A stretch of DNA of 64,000 nucleotides from NCBI RefSeq assembly GCF_020687695.1, contig NZ_JAJEWL010000001.1, positions 248,001-312,000 on the forward strand. The letters are read 5' to 3'. Origin of the DNA: Pusillimonas sp. MFBS29. GTDB lineage: Bacteria; Pseudomonadota; Gammaproteobacteria; Burkholderiales; Burkholderiaceae_B. Below, piece by piece: positions 62,812 to 64,000 of the stretch. A program made the position numbers and the translations under genes. The notes under the pieces were generated by a model, which was given only the letters and a program-made list of their open reading frames with translations, was not told the DNA's origin and made no database searches. Positions within the stretch are counted from its first letter, which is position 1. Every line of letters begins with the position of its first letter.

Positions 62812-63654
62812 TCAGCGCTTCAAACTATTTGTCTCGCTGAACAAGGCATTGAGTTCCGCGCCGGGCAGGGCGTTGGCAAAGCCGTCGAACCGGCCTTGGT
62901 CGGCGATGGCGCGTGCTGCTTGCATAAACCCTCCCCAGGCTGCGCGTGCCAATGCTCCACCCACACTGATGCGTCTGACGCCCAGGTCGGCAAGATCCTG
63001 TACCGTCAGGTCGCTAGCCCAGCCAATCAGCACATTCACCGGCGTAGGTGCAACGGCTGTCACAACTGCGGTGATCTGCTCGCGCGTCGTAATGCCAGGC
63101 GCGTAGACGCAATCCGCTCCGGCATCGGCATAGGCGTTCAAACGCTGGATCGTGTCGTCGAGGTCGGGGTGACCCACGATGAAGTTCTCGGCGCGCCCGA
63201 TTAGCAAGGTGTCGCTGCCATGGGCATCAATCGCAGCTCGTGCTGCCTGCATCCGTTGAACCGATTCGGCTAATCCTCGCTGTGGCGCCTGTGGATTGCC
63301 GGTAGCGTCTTCAATTGAAATACCCGCCACGCCGGTGTCGACCGCCAGGCGCACACTTTCAGCTACCCCTTCCGGTGTATCGGCAAACCCGCTTTCGAAA
63401 TCGGCGTTGATGGGTAAATCGGTGGCTTCGACCATTTGGCGCATGTGTGCCAGGACGGTCTCGCGCGATAGTTGCCCGTCGGCATGCGCTTGGGACCAGG
63501 CGTAGCCGGAGCTGGTCGTGGCCAAGGCTTTGAAGCCCAGCGCTGCCAGCATGCCGGCGCTGCCGGCGTCCCATGGATTCGGCAGCACAAAACAGCCCGA
63601 TTGGTGCAGGTTGCGAAAGAGGGCACGCTTTTCGGAAACACTAGGCCTGGTCAT
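62812..63654 (-). CDS. PEP-mutase / isocitrate-lyase superfamily protein
   Basis: A 280-residue TIM-barrel enzyme of the ICL/PEPM superfamily. FVLPNPWDAGSAGMLAALGFKALATTSSGYAWSQ, PINADFESGFADTPEGV, GVAGISIEDATG, and VYAPGITTREQI correspond to the typical substrate and Mg2+ loops; the Asp-Glu in NADFESGF and SIED are the metal ligands. No KKCGH lyase cysteine is present, so methylisocitrate or isocitrate lyase activity is unlikely; phosphono- or oxaloacetate-type chemistry is possible. Its start overlaps the DapA-like gene by 14 bp, suggesting a joint catabolic operon. Confidence 0.8.
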   Translation of the reverse strand: MTRPSVSEKRALFRNLHQSGCFVLPNPWDAGSAGMLAALGFKALATTSSGYAWSQAHADGQLSRETVLAHMRQMVEATDLPINADFESGFADTPEGVAESVRLAVDTGVAGISIEDATGNPQAPQRGLAESVQRMQAARAAIDAHGSDTLLIGRAENFIVGHPDLDDTIQRLNAYADAGADCVYAPGITTREQITAVVTAVAPTPVNVLIGWASDLTVQDLADLGVRRISVGGALARAAWGGFMQAARAIADQGRFDGFANALPGAELNALFSETNSLKR

Positions 63655-64000
63655 GAAACCCCTCCAGAAACGAGGCAAGCTGTTTCCGATCTGCGTCTTG
63701 CAGAGCCAGCAATGGGGGTGGCAGGCAAGGGGAGGCTGTATGCCCGAGCAATTCCGCGGTGGTTGCTGCCACGCGCAGGCTACCGTACCGGCGGTACAGT
63801 GCCCAAAGAGGCTCCAGCCGTTCTGACCACTGCTGCACCTGTGCCGCATTGCCCGAATGCGCTGCCTGGGTGATCGCCAATGCAGTCTGGGGAAACAGCC
63901 CCGCGATCACCGAATACCAGCTGTCGCACCCTGCAAGCAGGCCGGTTGCTGCGACGGCATCGCCACTGATTCCGATGGTGACGTTAGAAGGGATGCGGGC
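63641..64000 (-). CDS. DapA/DHDPS-family lyase, C-terminal part (runs off right edge)
   Basis: About 119 codons are visible on the minus strand, from the right edge (ARIPSNVTIGISGDAVA) through DSWYSVIAGLFPQTALAITQA to EGFHDQA. VTIGISGD, then a glycine-rich turn and helical end, match the C-terminal third of class I lyases of the DapA/N-acetylneuraminate lyase superfamily. The catalytic lysine lies outside the window. Coupled by a 14-bp overlap to the PEP-mutase-type gene. Confidence 0.75.
   Translation of the reverse strand, partial: ARIPSNVTIGISGDAVAATGLLAGCDSWYSVIAGLFPQTALAITQAAHSGNAAQVQQWSERLEPLWALYRRYGSLRVAATTAELLGHTASPCLPPPLLALQDADRKQLASFLEGFHDQA

Overview
The window looks like chromosomal DNA of a betaproteobacterium of the Alcaligenaceae (Bordetella / Achromobacter / Pusillimonas neighbourhood). 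The signs are two Bug-type solute-receptor genes, a phasin, sigma70- and sigma32-like promoters, and the order ppnK-recN / hrcA-hemH-grpE-dnaK-dnaJ. The genus call is an inference from gene content and order; no 16S gene is present. Most genes are housekeeping and densely packed, with many 1-14 bp overlaps.

Layout. 0-2.3 kb: ubiH-type hydroxylase, dusB and the first nine codons of a probable fis. 2.3-4.3 kb: a small membrane protein, then a promoter followed by a strongly structured leader RNA with a short upstream ORF and a stand-alone MgtC-C-terminal-like domain protein, then a CtaG-type assembly protein. 4.3-20.2 kb: BepA-like protease, YheT-like hydrolase, ilvE with divergent azlCD, rhlE, EI24 and CinA-like proteins, an IclR regulator, a Bug receptor, a phasin with a dyad-flanked promoter, and the run DUF-nudix-aat-bpt-pyrD (both N-degron aminoacyl transferases side by side). 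20.2-29.7 kb: an orphan MetI-type permease, tRNA-Cys, a ClsC-like PLD lipoprotein, a PagL-like deacylase, hslR, a second Bug receptor, an orphan isochorismate synthase, an SLT lipoprotein, a yeast-type cytosine deaminase and a degenerate LytM protein.

29.7-35.5 kb: two identical tRNA-Gly(GCC) genes, each followed by a near-identical terminator, bracket three genes: a FAN1-type VRR-NUC nuclease, a RecB-like-nuclease/XPD-helicase fusion and a ClC channel. A near-consensus LexA operator stands directly in front of the nuclease gene, so this is probably an SOS-inducible DNA-repair operon.

35.6-55.98 kb: murB, dapB, bamE, fur, recN, ppnK, the heat-shock block with two clear sigma32 promoters, an M16 protease, a MoxR/GNAT/VWA cluster, two small cytochromes c behind a perfect FNR-type box, DUF1841 and icd.

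55.96-61.79 kb: an insertion in the 3' end of icd, bounded by a 15-bp direct repeat that includes the last codons of icd. No integrase is recognisable and several genes are broken (a frameshifted gene, a toxin tail, a DUF1016 nuclease core). The intact cargo is a secreted protein, an HMA metallochaperone, an unusual CPG-type P1B ATPase, a Crp/Fnr regulator and an ICMT-family methyltransferase. In the divergent intergenic region two similar Crp/Fnr-type dyads sit at exactly -41.5 relative to two TAGGAT/TAGCAT -10 boxes, one for each direction; this suggests a self-contained regulon.

61.8-64 kb: purC, a PEP-mutase/isocitrate-lyase family gene and a truncated DapA-family gene.
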